Assembly: GCA_013180625.2 (NCBI GenBank)
Contig: SNVD02014553.1
Location: 1-64,000, forward strand
DNA: 64,000 nt
Direction: 5' to 3'
DNA from: Boswellia sacra
Taxonomy: Eukaryota > Streptophyta > Magnoliopsida > Sapindales > Burseraceae
The notes under the pieces are model-generated. The model was not told where the DNA came from and did not search any database. It was given only the letters and a program-made list of their open reading frames with translations. The position numbers and the translations under genes are program-made. Below, in pieces: positions 34,150 through 47,655 of this stretch. The first letter of the stretch is position 1. Every line of letters starts with the position of its first letter.

Positions 34150-34940
34150 AACTGCTACTCAATATAATAACCAAATAATTCAAGAATAATCTAATTTCAT
34201 CGAACTTGTAGTCAAAAACACCAAATAAAAAATTAATTAAAAAAGTCGTGAGATAAATATTAAGCTATTAGGCATGCATATACGTCTAATTTGCAGAATT
34301 TATATTTTTCATAGTGTTGTTATAACGACTGACAAAGTTTTGAACTCATTTAAATTATTACATTAATTTGTATACTACTTTTAACTAGAAAATAATTAAA
34401 ATAATTAAAAACTTTGGGAAGCGTTTGTTGTATGTTATAAACATGAAAAATGCTGATTTCACAACAATACAATTATCCGAAAAACATATCACGTGGAATC
34501 CTTATATGATCACCACATTATCTATCTTAATTAATGTCATTTATTATTAGTATCTAATCACTGTATTTATTTATCAAATCACATTATGCCACGTCAGTTT
34601 GTATGAGTAGGTTTGTAAGAGTAGCATTACTCAAAAATAAAGTAAAATCTCTATAATTCCAACCCATAAATTGTATTTTTTGCTCAAGAAATCCTAATCT
34701 AATACAAATTCTATCAACAGTAATTATCACAAATTTTTATAAATGCTGTAATTCATCCCAAGGAAAAAAAATGTAAAACAATCACAATCAACATCAGCAA
34801 TTGTTTAAGAAACGTAAAACTCCATTCAAAACTAAATCTTAGATATCTAGTTTCTAAAACGATTAAGTTTATAAACTGATTTATCTGTGTTTGATTTTAA
34901 TTCTTATAGTATCGGTATGCTCGTACCCTTCTTGTCTTTG
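34150..34940 (+). repeat. Duplicated segment, copy 1
   Basis: The part 34159-34275 matches 47521-47653, and 34375-34860 matches about 56455-56890, for example ACTACTTTTAACTAGAAAAT, ATAAATGCTGTAA and AAACTCCATT in the same order and strand. The second copy is split by transposon insertions. Confidence 0.7.
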
Positions 34941-36326
34941 TAATAATGTTAGTCAAATTTGGCAGCGTTAAGCTCTAAGAATCTGTGTTTGTATCTGGGT
35001 GTCTTATACTGATGTTGGCTCAAATTGTATCCTTAATTTCACTTAATTTATTTCTCCCAGGGTTAATTCTTGAGACCTCTGTTGGGGTTATTTGAAATCC
35101 CACATAACGTCCTCTCGCTTTGAAAATCTCACTTCCCTTCCCTGTCATCAATATCATTTAACAAAAAAAAAGGTAAATCGATTAGTCAGTTACTTACTGA
35201 GGTCAACACCACATAAAATAAAATTAATGAAATGGGTAGATAATGTGATAAATTCAACTATTTAAATATTTTATAATATACTTAATAAAATATTCTTAAT
35301 AATTATAAATCCAAGAAAAATAAAAATTTTTAAATAATTTTTACATATTTTTTACTAAAATAAAAATATTATCAGATTAGTAAAATGTAAAAAATATTGA
35401 AAAAAAATTACAACTAATTAGTGGTTGGCCTCGCAACAGGGGATGCAGATGCTTGACGAGGCCGTGGCCGCCGCCGCCACCCCCGCCAAAACAAAAACGA
35501 AAAAAAGAAAAGCCCCCCAAAAAACTCGCAAAAAAATTCTTAAGTGTATATTTATAGCCATATATAGATCTAATGTTAGTAATTTGTCCCTTTTGGCCTT
35601 TCTAATAAAATTTGTTAGCTTATATAATTATGGGTATAATAGACATTATAAATTAAATGGTCCCCACTTTCAATAGACTTTAATACTCTCTCACCTTTCC
35701 TTCTATTATTATAATAATATTACTCTCTAACCTTTCCTTTTATTATTATAATAATATTTACTTTACTTTTATCATTTAAATACTAATTTATCTTTCTCTT
35801 TCCTATTTTAATAATAATTTATTTTACTCCCTTCAACACAAACAGCAATCTACCTCTTCTCTCGCCTCACTTTGCCGTTAACCATCTAAACCATGAAAAA
35901 TATTTGACTTCTCTTAATTTAAAAAAAAAAAAAAACTCCATAGAAGACTAAAAAATTTAAACGTTCTAAGTTAATCCTTGCTTCTCTTTGCTATACATGC
36001 AATTGAAACCTTTTGTATAAATGGAAGCAGTTGTAGAATAATTTCAATATCTTTCAAATATTATTATATAAATTAGATAATCTATGATCTAAAACTTTTT
36101 TTAAGTCAGAATAATAATTTAGAAGCTTGCATTCAATTTTAAGAATTATATTATCTTCTTAAATCAAAATACAAGAGGAGATTAAAATGTTTTACGAGTC
36201 TTTCACAAACTCATTGATTTTATACATTAAGAGGAGGAAAATTGTTAAAATATTTAGTATGGAATCAATTATAATAGATGATTTTATAGGTTCAAAAAAA
36301 AGTCAATTTCTATAATTTTGAAGATT

Positions 36327-36472
<146 letters not shown>

Positions 36473-37415
36473 TTAGAACGTAGCATAATTTTTTATTCCA
36501 TTTTAATAATAACTTTCATAATGTATTTTCATTTTTTTGTTTTGTATTAAAAATAAAACGCTTATCACTAAAATTGGCATCCCCGCCTTACCATGCCGGA
36601 TCCGCCCCTACCTCGCAAGGCCACCCTTCGTGCCGCAGTCTTTTCCCAGATTTATAGGAACCAAAGAAAAATTACCATGTGTTAAAACATTCTTTGCAAA
36701 AAGATACGAACTTTTCAACAGATTAATAAAAAATAATATTGTTAATAATAATTTCTATACCTAAGCGTTAAAATAATTATGGCAACCAAACAAAATTTGA
36801 AAGGCCACTGAAGGGTCCAAGTGAACAGCTATTTTATTTAATTTAAAATCAAATTAACAAAAATTCATAAAATCTACATAGGCAATTTGGTCAAATATTG
36901 CACCTTTTTAAACATAACAAACTAATAGCCATTGACAAAGAGGATAGATTTACAGAATTTTTAGAATTAGAGAGCGTCGTGTGGGATATAAAAACCTTAG
37001 GGAAGGTGTATATATATTATATGGAATTTACGCTTCTCTTTTTCATGTTTTCTGTAACTTAAACTATTTTATTATAATATTCGATTGCTTGCTTTGACTG
37101 AAACCTTTTGCTAATTAAGAAGGCATGGGCATTTATTTTAATCCAATAACGTGGAACCGACTTGGGTTCGGGTAATGAAAAAACTATCCGAGATTGGGTA
37201 GAAATCATGTTGGACACGATGATGGTAACCAAACCTAATCAGGTCAATTCGGGTCTCATCAGATAAGCTCGGGTTAGGTTTTAGCCCAATAAAACTATTT
37301 GGACTGAAATTATAATAATCTTACATATTTACAGATTTCGGGCTTGAGCCCAATCAAGTTTTTAGCCCTTTTTTCTTTATATTTGCTAACTGCATACATT
37401 CTTTGAGAAGATAAT

Positions 37416-37424
37416 AAATTAATA
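37416..37424. repeat. Target-site duplication of the MULE, left copy
   Basis: AAATTAATA, identical to 46320-46328; nine bases is the normal Mutator duplication length. Confidence 0.85.
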
Positions 37425-37540
37425 GGAGAAAAATGAAAAAATTGACAAAATTATGGGCTTGAAAAGAAATATAGACCCATCCTGAAAAATTTTGATTGCA
37501 TAGACACTTTCTTCGTTAAATGACTAAAATACCCTTTAAA
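37425..37540 (+). repeat. MULE left terminal inverted repeat
   Basis: Blocks such as AATTTTGATTGCAT, GACACTTTCTTC and TTAAATGACTAAAAT are present in inverted form at 46205-46260. Agreement is about 85% by eye, so the element is not very young. Confidence 0.85.
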
Positions 37541-38024
37541 ATTCAATTTTTTTTTTCTAAACTCTTTATTTCCCTCTTCCCTCCACTTACCCGATCATAT
37601 TTCCATAATCGTGTCCTATTTCCATAACCGTCTGTTGTTGTCCAGCTTCTAATACCCTTCGACACCGTAGTCCGAAACGCAGCAAGAGAAAGGAGGAATG
37701 ACCATCCTTTGAGGATTGAAGCTAAAGGAACGCAGAGAGAAGCAAGAGCATTCAGTTCGGGTAAGTTATGATTTCAGTTTATTTGTTTTTATAATTTTTT
37801 GCTCGTTTTCTTGATCGTTTGAAGTGATATTTGCCTTATGAAGAATGAAAATAACATTTAGATTAGGCGTAACCCGAAGGAATAGAGATTAGGGATTTGG
37901 GCTAGATTTTAGGGATTTTGAATTTGGGGATTTGAGTTTGGGCTCATATTTTGTACTTATTATGTGTTTGTGGGGCTAAATGAAGTCTTATTTGGTAGAT
38001 TTTGTGGTTTGATGTGTATAAAAA

Positions 38025-38720
38025 TGGTGGAAACCGACGCGTTTCATCGTGACGAAGACGATGACGAGTGTCGGTCTTCGCTCGACACTCGACATTACGT
38101 GTCGAGTCCCGTCGGATGCATAGACCGACACTCGCCATCAGAGCATTTTCGAAGACATCGAATCTCGATTTCATGTAAACCGACATCTCAGTGTTTTGAA
38201 ACCATTTCTTCGACACTCGACATGGATGTAGTTGGGAATGTCGATTGTCTTTTTTATGTAAAATGCCCTGATGGCGAGTGTCAGTTGAAGCATCCGACAA
38301 CACTTGACACATTTCTTCGACGAACCTATTTTCACTTTCGTCGAGTGCCAGTTTCATGTAAACTGAAATATGGTGCACCAAAACCTTGTCTCCGACACTC
38401 AATGACATGTAATTATGGCGTCAAGTGTTGGTATCATGGGCTTCGGATGCCATTGTCAGTTAACGTGAAACTGACAATCGATGAAAGTGAAAACACTTGC
38501 GTCGATTGTCATATACTTCAACCGAAGAGTATACAATGTCAGATTCTGAATACAACACTCAACTAGGCTGACATCTGACACAACGTATTATCGAATGTCC
38601 AACGTAACGTATGTCGGTTGCAGGAATCTGACAAAAGTTTCTTCGGACACTCGATGGATTTTATCGAGCGTCGGTTTCTCTATTCGAGCTCTATTGTGCA
38701 GGTCATGTTCCATCGAGTTA
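38025..38720. repeat. MULE left subterminal repeat array
   Basis: Many short words around TCGACACTCGAC, CGACACTCG and GTGTCG in both orientations. The reading frames over this array on both strands are not credible genes. The same words recur at 45615-45860, so transposase binding sites are a reasonable guess. Confidence 0.7.
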
Positions 38721-38818
38721 TGTCGAGCGTTTTGACAGATTGCTTATTTTAGCCTTGTTTTTTGCCTTTTTCCATCATATTTAACTGCATATACTTTTTT
38801 TTTTGGAGGTTGAAGCAA

Positions 38819-41800
38819 ATGGCAAATGAATTTGGACTCTCGTTCACCCTAAAGACTTCATATGGTGAGCACTACCATGCGATTATCACAAACTTAGCAA
38901 GCTTGGACTGTATAGAATGGATTTGCGTGAACTTGAATGAGAGGCAACAAAACATGTTTCGTAATACATGTTTTGGGTTTCTCCTAGACATTCGGGAGCT
39001 GTCCTTTCCGTCTCAGTTGGTGCACAATGTGCTTGAGTGGGAGGTTAACACAGTGGGGGTACGATAAAGAGATGTGGTTCCTTATTGAAGGTAAAAATAT
39101 GGTGTTTGAACTACAATGTAGTTAAGTAATTTAATTTTTTAGCATTTGATGGTTGTAGTTTTGTTTTTTAACCATTATTGGCGTCTAATTTTTTTTTCTT
39201 CTCTCCAGGAAGGTTGATTCATTTTTTTGCCCATGAGTTCGGTTTGGTCACCGATTTGAGATTTGCTACCCCGGTACCATCAATACTGAATGTCTTGAAT
39301 CCGTGCCCTTTGTTGGATACGTACTTTGGGGGCGACGACATGGAGCTCATGCATTTCTATTTGAGGCTTCGGGATTAAACGTGTCAGCTATGCCAGACGA
39401 GGATGTTGTAAAGCTGGCCTTATATCACGTGCTTGAGTGGTTCTTCATGGGACAGGATCGACGCCAATATGTCTCTCGTAAGTGGTTGAATTTTGTCAAC
39501 ACATTGGATAGTTTTAACAATTATCCATGGGGTTCAATGTTTTATGATAAGACACTTAAATGGATAGAAAAAGCTTTGGATAGGAGGTTGTAAAAGTATA
39601 AGAAGCAAGCCAAAGCGAAGAAGAAGAAGACAATGGGGAAAGGGAAGCATTCGGAGACATATAACTTAGAAGGGTGTCCCTACGCTATTCAAGTACATAC
39701 TGAAAAACAAATGTTGGTCGTGTTTATTAGTTTCTTTTGATTGCATTTTTAAATATCTATTGTCACTAAAAAACCCTTAAGTTATTAAGATTTGGTTGTA
39801 CGAGGCCGTGCCGTATATTGGCGCAACATATGGGTGAGCGGACTGGGTGTTTACGAAGAGGATACCGCGCTCATTAAAGTGGGAGACACGAAAAATCCCG
39901 TCAGAGGACATCGTCAAACACGATGTCATGTTGGTTAGGAGGCGGGTATGTCAGGTTCCACTGTTTGTTTTTCCTGTTATCGATCAGAACAAATCACTAT
40001 TTAATTTGATGGCTTATTTGTTGATGCAGGCTCATCCACTCGTCGTTTTGCAGCCATCTGAGGTGGAGCAGAGGACAGATTGGTATATTAGGCTTGCTGT
40101 AGTAGGTGGCATCCGGAGAGGTGCACATGTCGCATGGGCGACATCTGTGGATGCTTCTTTATTGCCCGATGAGAGGATTGAGCCACTTTTGACAGGGGAT
40201 CCATCAGCTCCACCTCTTCTTGGTCAGAGTTTCCTCATTAGACCTGAGGTGGGGCCAGTTATCGACATAGATGATCATGTGCGATCTCCGTCGTTGGCTT
40301 CCCCCTTTAGTCTTACACCTTCAACATACAAGAGTCATGGTCATAAAGATCCATCAATAACTCATCCCGTTGGACATAGTTCCGTCGATAGACCTGATGT
40401 GAGGGCATTCATGGATACAGCCGGTCCTCCATCAGTCTTGCACCTACCACGTTCGATAGCTATGGTCCTACAGGCGATTCGGTTCCTCTTCCGGGTTGCG
40501 CGACCACCTACCGTGACATTTCCCTTCCTATACATGATGTCCCTTCAAGCTCGAAGGTATGTAATGAGAATTTACATTCGTATACTTTTTTTTTTACAAT
40601 ATTAGTTAGTTGGTTTGTCATGGTGATTGTGAATAATGATATACAGGCGTAGCCATTCCATGATGGGTTTGAGAGTACAGTTCTGCGTGAGCTTGTAGGA
40701 TTCCGGGAGGAGATCACAATGTTATGGACGGAGAATAAGGACATGGGGGAGGAGATAGTACTTCTACGTGGGGCTATTGTGCTACTGGGTTGGCCATTTT
40801 GAATACACTGCCACGGTACGTCGCACAAGTTAATAAATGAATTTAGTGATATTCATGATGTCATGCCGCTTAACTCGACGTTCTAGTTTGTTGTAATATG
40901 GGGTTCGGATGATGGTATGGGCGATGACGGTGAAGGTGAGGAGGCAATAGAACCTGAACCCATGGACACAAGTGTTGGTGCTGTCGATGCTACTCCCATG
41001 GGCTTTGTTTCCCTTCGAGGTCGATGACTATTTTTGAAAAAGTATAAACAGAGCCCTTTCATCAGTCCACCAGGTAGAAAGAGAGCGAAGGTTGAGCCAT
41101 ATGAGAAAGCCTTTGATGTTTCGCATGTACAGCTAGAGGACCCAGTTGTTCAGCCAGTAGAGGGTACAGATCTTCAGCCCGTCAAGGAGCCCACTATACA
41201 GCCTTGCGAGCCTGTGACACAGGGTGCAGATAATGTATCCCGTGGCATCCTATGGCCTCGGGTTCCACTATTTGACCCACATGCCCTCATACCAAATGTT
41301 TATTGCATCAGCTTCGATATGTGGATGGGTGAAGAGTCGGGTGATATTGATTTGGGCGTCTACACCGTTGGTCATGAGTTCTTCAAGATGTTGACCAAGC
41401 CGACCGAGTGGCTTGTATCTGAGGTTTGTTTCACTGCTTGTTGTCTCCTCCTGAACAATATACTATTACATTACTATTACTATTCCATCATTGTGCCTGC
41501 TCGAGAGTTAGTTTACCACACTCATGAAATTACAATTAAAAGTGCAATAATTGTGGACACTATTCTCGAACAGACTAGATAATATTGACTGGGTGAACAA
41601 GTCAGATATTGTCTAGTTTCTCCTTAGGGAGATGCCTCTCGTTGGACGACCATGGGTCGATGTGGACAGGGTGAGTCTATTTATATTTAATGTGTTAGTA
41701 TGTGATGTTTTAATCAAAATGTTGTCATTGATTTTCATATTGTCAATTTTTTTTTTCAGCTCTATGTCCTTGTTAGCATCGGCAGTGAACATTGGGTGGC

Positions 41801-42248
41801 ACCCGAGGTGGATTTGAATCGCCGTGTCAGAGTCATATATGACTCATATGTTGAATACAATTCCATCTACACAGTGAGAGATGCAGTTCCGTGCCTGGCA
41901 GAGTTGATACCACGTATGGTGTCAATGGATGTTTACGGCCTTCCTAACTACCCTGCAACCCCGTACAACATTGAGCGCATCGAGGATTCGTTCGAGGTGC
42001 CACAATAGGAGGCTGGGGGAGGAGCATGCGGTATGTATTGTCTGAAGTGCATGGAGTTCTTAGCGGGGGGCGTTCCTTTGATAGAAATTAAGGCGTTCAC
42101 GAATGAGATACTACGAGAAAGAATGGCGTTACAGCTTTGGGCTTATCGCGCTCTTCCAAAGGTGAAGGAGGCCATCTCGGCCACCACAAGGCCCGCCGAT
42201 GTTGTGTTAGCGCCTGTTGAGCTGCAGCCCAGCACGACTCTACCATGA
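38819..42248 (+). pseudogene. ULP1-like: ULP1-like cysteine protease gene of the MULE (DUF1985 plus C48 peptidase)
   Basis: The first exon MANEFGLSFTLKTSYGEHYH, then FGFLLDIRELSFPSQLVHNV, and after an intron (about 39065-39208) RLIHFFAHEFGLVTDLRFA, give a DUF1985-type N-terminal domain. A middle region (39400-41580) is poorly conserved with stops. The C48 protease part starts near 41750: VSIGSEHWVAPEV (catalytic His at 41790-41792), VIYDSY (Asp at 41841-41843), then GGGACGMYCLKCMEF (Cys at 42027-42029). ULP proteases remove SUMO. A TAG at 42006-42008 replaces the expected second Gln of the VPQQ-like motif, at or next to the oxyanion-hole Gln. Stop at 42246-42248. Confidence 0.82.
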
Positions 42249-42719
42249 TTTTGTGTCATAGATGGTAGACGTATTGTTCCATGGTTTTTGTCCTACGTGT
42301 TACGCATTTTTTGTAGTGATAAACATTTTTGTACATTTACAAATTTTTGTATAGTTATACATTTTGTATACTATCTCATTTTTTTCATGTATAGGGGTAT
42401 GTACTTCCATAGTCAAGTGAAAAGGTCAGTATGAAAAAATGTAATACATAAAAGAATATTTTATACATTGACGAAGCACATAAATGAATGTTTCATACAT
42501 GAATGTTTTATACATTGACGAAGCACATAAATGAATGTTTCATACGTGAATGTTTTATACATTGACAAGAGCACATAAATGAAAGTTTAGTCATTTGAAC
42601 TAGCCTCTGATGGAATAAAATAAATAGGCTACATCGCTTAGAGCAAACAAATAATATTACATAGAGAAAAATACCCATTGCCTACATTTGGTAGACATCA
42701 TCCCCTGTCATGAAGTGGA

Positions 42720-45462
42720 ACTGGGTTTCGACAAGTCTGACGATTGTGCCTAGAACTTCTGCACCACCCGTAATTTTAAGACGAGCTAGACTCACCGACG
42801 AAAAGGATTCATTTCCTCCGAGGATGACCAGCTGGTCTCCTCATGACTGGTGGTAGAACAACTCTGTTGCGTGTCTCCTTAGGAACCATCCAGTCCTCAC
42901 TAACTCCAGCAAGAACAACTAGCAGAGCATATGCATGTAGTAATGTTTCAGTTGTATATCAATGGGCATAGTAATCATGGCATGTCAGTAGGTTTATACG
43001 TTTGCAAACAGCTAATACATGTGCACACAGAAGCTGGTCAAGATCAAACACCTTGCACGTGCATGTCCAAGCGTGCATGTCAATGACGTTGACACGGTTG
43101 TTGCCTCTCACCTCATACATAGTAAGAGAGATACCACTAACCCTCATACGTTCATCCTTCTTTAAACGCTCTTTCATTAACTTGTTAGCCTACGACGAGA
43201 GATATAATTCTGAATTAGCAAATAACTCTCGACGCTGTAGAACCATTGCTGCAAGTTTGCTTGGTAATAATCTGCTAACAATGTAATTGGAGGGAATCAC
43301 GCATGTCGCAAGCAGCTGTTCATCAACTCAGCAATATTTGTTGTCATGATGTTATAACGTCAGTCGTGAAACTGTGAACGTGCCCATTTATCGACTCCAA
43401 TCTCTCGAAGATAAATTACTATTGTAGGCATATAAGATTCAATTTGTCGCATGTGATAGTTGAAATCAGCACAGTGATATATCCTTGCAGCTCAGGAGTA
43501 TATATCCAACAAAGTCGTGTCCTTGAACGTGGCCTTTACGTTACCCTTCAGATGATGAGTGCACAATCAATGCAGTGCATGAGGAAAAACTCCTACAACA
43601 GCTCGTTCAATGCTACGATGACGATTAGAAATGAAAACAAGATCCCAGACATTTTGTACTACATAATAACGCAACTGTCTCATGAACCAGTTCCATGAGT
43701 CATCATTTTCTGAATGCCTAACTGTAAATGCCAATGGGTATATTTGTTTATTTCCATCTGTACAAGAAGCTAAAATATTGCACCTCTATATTTCCCTTTC
43801 AGAAAAGATCCATCAACTGCGATAACTGGCCTAATTGATGATGCAAATCTAGCAATAGAGGCCCCCATACTCATGAAAAAGTATCTAAAATGGTTATTGT
43901 CATCAGTTTCTAAAGTCGTTTTGGTCTCTGGATTTGCTTTTTCAATCATGTACATGTACTAGGGGAGTAGTGTGAATAATTCCTCATGAGATCCGTGAAG
44001 TTCTTGTAAAGCTGCCTCCTTTGCCCTCCATGCCTTGTTGTATGTGATTTTAACACCTAATGACTCCTGAACATCAAACATAATATCTTTCGGACGATAT
44101 ACTCTTGATGCCTTAATGAATTTGCTCTTAATATGTTTGCCAATGACATGTGCAGTTGCCTGTTTGTGATTTGGGTGAAGTCCGGCTCCAGAGCATGTGT
44201 GATGGTTCTTATACTTTTTCACTTGGAAGAAATGTGAATTGGCTACTTTTGTGGCACATAAATGCCATTTACAAGATTCAACACAACATACAACCTCAAA
44301 CCTTGTTGCGTTGGAGTTTCTCACCTTGAATTGAAAGTTGCGTCTTAATGCCAAATTTGATAACTCTCACAAAGCTTGGTTTTGCTATTAAACATCTGCC
44401 CAACTGCAACCTCAATCCCATCAACTATAGATGATGAAGCATCATCGTCAATTGCAGATGATGAATGCCCTATAGGTGGCATCCACTTAAATGTGTTAGC
44501 CTGACGGTTGTCATTTTTACAGCCCAAATTAGCTTCTTGATGTATAGAATTTGCATCCATTCTTGGCTCATTATTCAACAAGGGATCTTATTGATGTCCG
44601 TGTAGTGGAGGAGTAAGTGTGGAGTGAATTGGAGAAGGAATGGTAAACGACACATCTTGGTTCACATCATTCAAAATCTCTGTCGGTTCGTCATTATCAA
44701 AATGTGAACCGTCTACATTCTGCCCATCAACAATAAAATCATTCAAACCCTCGCCCAAATCTTCAATACGAATTGGGCAATTATCATTCTCATTGTCACC
44801 ATGCTCACTAACATCATCACTACCATCATCATAATCTTCATCACCACCATTGTCATCATTAACATCATCACTAGCATTATTAACATCAATATTGCCTAAA
44901 CTCTCAAACTCTCTAATGCTATCAAGATGACGTACTAATCTCAATGGCATCAACGGGGGTATCCCTTCTTCCTTTTCAACTAACACCCCAACTGACTCAT
45001 GCCCTACATGTCCTGAATATTGCCCAAACTCAATACTAACGTCATCATTCAATTGTGGCTGTGCACAAATAGAGTGGACTCACTTAATTAGTTGCTTCCA
45101 CTTGTTGAGTGAAACAAAGAAGGATGAGAAGATCTTTATCGCCCTCATACTGCATCGGATCTTGACCTCTGTCTTTGCTTCTCCTTATCTTCAACTTTGA
45201 TAATTAATGGTATATATAACTGTTGGTCCTCCAAATAGTGTTGTATAAGAAAACAAACATCTTTGTCAGTCTTAATAGGAGTCGGCAATGACGGAACACC
45301 CTTAAAAGCAAATTGAACCTCTAAACTTATGTTATGCTTACGAAGATCCCAACCCATTTCAGTACTAATACAGTCAATCAACTCATTATAAGTAGCACAC
45401 CTACATATTGTCAATGGCTTCGCCCTCCCACTGGTGTACAAATAACCACCATTCTCTTGCAT
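42720..45462 (-). pseudogene. mudrA-like: mudrA-type MULE transposase
   Basis: Read on the minus strand. An N-terminal PB1-like part (45145-45462) and a long acidic Asp/Asn-rich linker (44588-45052) precede the MuDR DNA-binding region with CCVESCKWHLCATK and YKNHHTCSG (43959-44354). The MULE catalytic domain holds IAVDGSFLKGKYRG (first Asp), then SENDDSWNWFMRQL and FISNRHRSIERAV, where the second acidic residue is Asn instead of Asp, and CTHHLKGN. A SWIM zinc finger CTCKVFDLDQLLCAH is at about 43012-43068, and PPVMRRPAGHPRRK near 42800-42850. Frame breaks occur near 43790, 43590 and between the pieces. It moves the MULE ends; this copy is inactive. Confidence 0.88.
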
Positions 45463-45614
45463 AATCTAGGAACTATTGTATAGAATAAGTATGTGTAAAG
45501 TTTCCATATCTTGTAAGATAGAGACATATCATATAAGGTCCGTGGACAAAAAATCATTATGAAATTGCTTAAATAGGTCACAAAAACGACAATTTTGCCC
45601 AAAAGATCTACATA

Positions 45615-45860
45615 TCTCGACGGAATATGCTCGACGCTTGCCACATTAACCCGACACACAAACTCGACGCATAAACTCGACAAAATACTCATCCGACAAT
45701 CGACACATTTGACACTCCACTTGATGCACTAACTTGACACTTGACCATAGCCTCGACACTTGACATGTCAAGGGACACTCGACATGATGCCTTGACACGT
45801 CGAGAGTCGGTCTTATATATCCGACACGTCGAGCAATCTTACTCGACAAATCATGTCTTC
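45615..45860. repeat. MULE right subterminal repeat array
   Basis: Repeated CTCGAC, GACACTCGAC, GACACGTCGAG and similar words, as at 38025-38720. Confidence 0.7.
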
Positions 45861-46204
45861 TTCCCCTTGACTACGATACCAGATTTTCTCAATGATTTGC
45901 AATTTTTAGCAAATTTTGGCAAAAACCGCAAAGCTTAGTTCACATACATATCCCTATTTTAAGCTAAATAATATGGTTGAAAGCGACGAAAACAAGAAAT
46001 AATGAAAACATTACAACCTATTTCAACATTCTTGCGCCATTTAGAGAGTGATAACAGAGAATTGTCTTACCTTGCTGCTCAGCTTCAACTTTAAGATTAA
46101 ATAATAAGATGAAATGAAACAAATTTGTTGAAAAGTGTTTCGGACAGTGGAGGAAAAGTGTTTGACGATGTTTCTTTCTTTCTTCTTTCTTTTCAAGTTT
46201 GAGT

Positions 46205-46319
46205 TTCAAAGGGCATTTTAGTCATTTAATGAAGAAAGTGTCCATGCAATCAAAATTTTTTAGGACGTGTCTGTATTTCTTTTCAAACCCCTAATTTTGT
46301 CTATTTTTTCAAAATTATC
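46205..46319 (-). repeat. MULE right terminal inverted repeat
   Basis: Inverted match to 37425-37540, ending directly at the target duplication AAATTAATA (46320-46328). Confidence 0.85.
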
Positions 46320-46784
46320 AAATTAATAAGCATATAAAATTACAACTAATGCTAAAAACATAAAAATAATCGAACGAATAATGGAAAAAAAAAAGACAAA
46401 CAGATTATACTCAACCAAAAGAATTATCTTGATCAAACAGATTAGCTTTTCTAATCAATAAATCCTAGATTTCATTTCATCCATTTGTGACTAGAAGAAG
46501 ATGGTCCCTGCTGCCCTTTCCTAACTACAAACTTTCCAAAAAAAGATCAAAGCATGGTGGTATCAACCTTAACACTTTGTTCAACATTAGCCTTGCTCAC
46601 AAGGGCCCTACTATTAAAGTTTTTTTAGGCATGGAAGCTCTCTCCAAAGCCACTGTTAAATCATCTACGGGAAAATCTGGAGCTGTTTGAGAGGAAGATA
46701 GACAAAATTAAAATGATATTGAGGCAACCAGCCTTAAATAATATTAATAAATTAAAAAAAAGAATGTGCATTTAAATACTCACA

Positions 46785-46960
46785 AGGTTTTGGCTTCAAG
46801 AGAGGAAGGAGATGGCAGTGGCAGTTTTGGCTTGAACTAAGGAAGGAGATGGCAGTGAAGGAGATGGCAACTACATTTTTGACTTGAACAGAGGAAGGAG
46901 ATGACAGTGGTGGTTTTGGCTTCAATGGAAGAAGGAGAAGGTAGGTGGTAGTGAAGAAGG
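46785..46960 (+). repeat. Degenerate tandem repeat, unit about 40-50 bp
   Basis: GAGGAAGGAGATGGCAGTGG at 46802 recurs with changes near 46840, 46891 and 46929, each linked to TTTTGGCTTGAA/TTTTGGCTTCAA. Confidence 0.7.
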
Positions 46961-47499
46961 GGAGAGAGGCATGATGGATAATTAGGGTTAAGGGGATTAG
47001 GTTTCTATAAATGGGGAAAATTAGGTTTGGGAGAAAAAAATGGGTTTATATACTCATAATCTAGTGGGGGAAAGCCTATCATAAAACTATAACACTTCCT
47101 ATAGCATCTTGACACCTGTATAAAATTTTAAAATTTTTAAAAATTCATCAGGTCGGGTTTTAATCAGATTTAAAGCCTTTTACTCGAGACTTACCCAATA
47201 TCCTTTGGGTTTGGAAAAAATTACCCGATTTCAGGTAACAAAAATGGCAGAACCGACCAAACCTGAAGCAGGTCAGATAAACCCGATCGGGTTGATTGGG
47301 TTTGGGTAAATGTGCTCACCCCTATAATTAAGTCAGTAAAATTGAATTGCATGACATGACAACGTTTTCTTAATGGTCTAAAACCTCTGTATGTCTGAAT
47401 GGGATCTAAAAGACTAGAACCTATTTGGAAAGGACACTAGCTTATTGTTTCGAAATTATTTACTAATAACAATAATAAAAAATAATATCACTCTAAATT

Positions 47500-47655
47500 A
47501 ATAAATAAACAACTACAACTCAATATAACAATCAAATAATTCAAGGATAATCTAATTTAGTCAAACTTTTAGTCAAAAACACCAAATAAAAATGTAAGAT
47601 AAAAAAATTAGTAAAAAAAGTCGTGACATAAATATTAAACTATTATGCATGACAA
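47500..47655 (+). repeat. Duplicated segment, copy 2, left part
   Basis: Matches 34140-34275: ATCAAATAATTCAAG, AGTCAAAAACACCAAATAAA and AAAAAGTCGTGA in the same order. The match breaks where the small MULE is inserted. Confidence 0.75.

Larger units (their letters stand above)
37425..46319. mobile_element. Mutator-like element (MULE) with transposase and ULP1-type protease gene
   Basis: Flanked by a perfect 9-bp direct repeat AAATTAATA (37416-37424 and 46320-46328). Long terminal inverted repeats of about 110 bases pair 37425-37540 with 46205-46319. Inside are a minus-strand mudrA-type transposase and a plus-strand ULP1-like gene facing it, plus arrays of a Cys-free short motif near both ends. 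Plant MULEs that carry ULP genes are known (Kaonashi type). Total 8895 bases. Both genes are damaged. Confidence 0.88.

Noticed and set aside
35425..35676. Ala-rich then Lys-rich plus-strand frame
   Set aside because: A short GCC repeat joined to AT-rich DNA; no conserved continuation and no ATG at the given start.
36537..36764. Plus-strand frame of 75 codons with Pro/Arg-rich middle
   Set aside because: No domain and no gene context; a small GC-richer patch in degenerate DNA.
37944..38566. Long overlapping frames on both strands (154 and 200 codons)
   Set aside because: They coincide with the MULE subterminal repeat array, and the overlap on both strands comes from palindromic TCGA-rich repeats.
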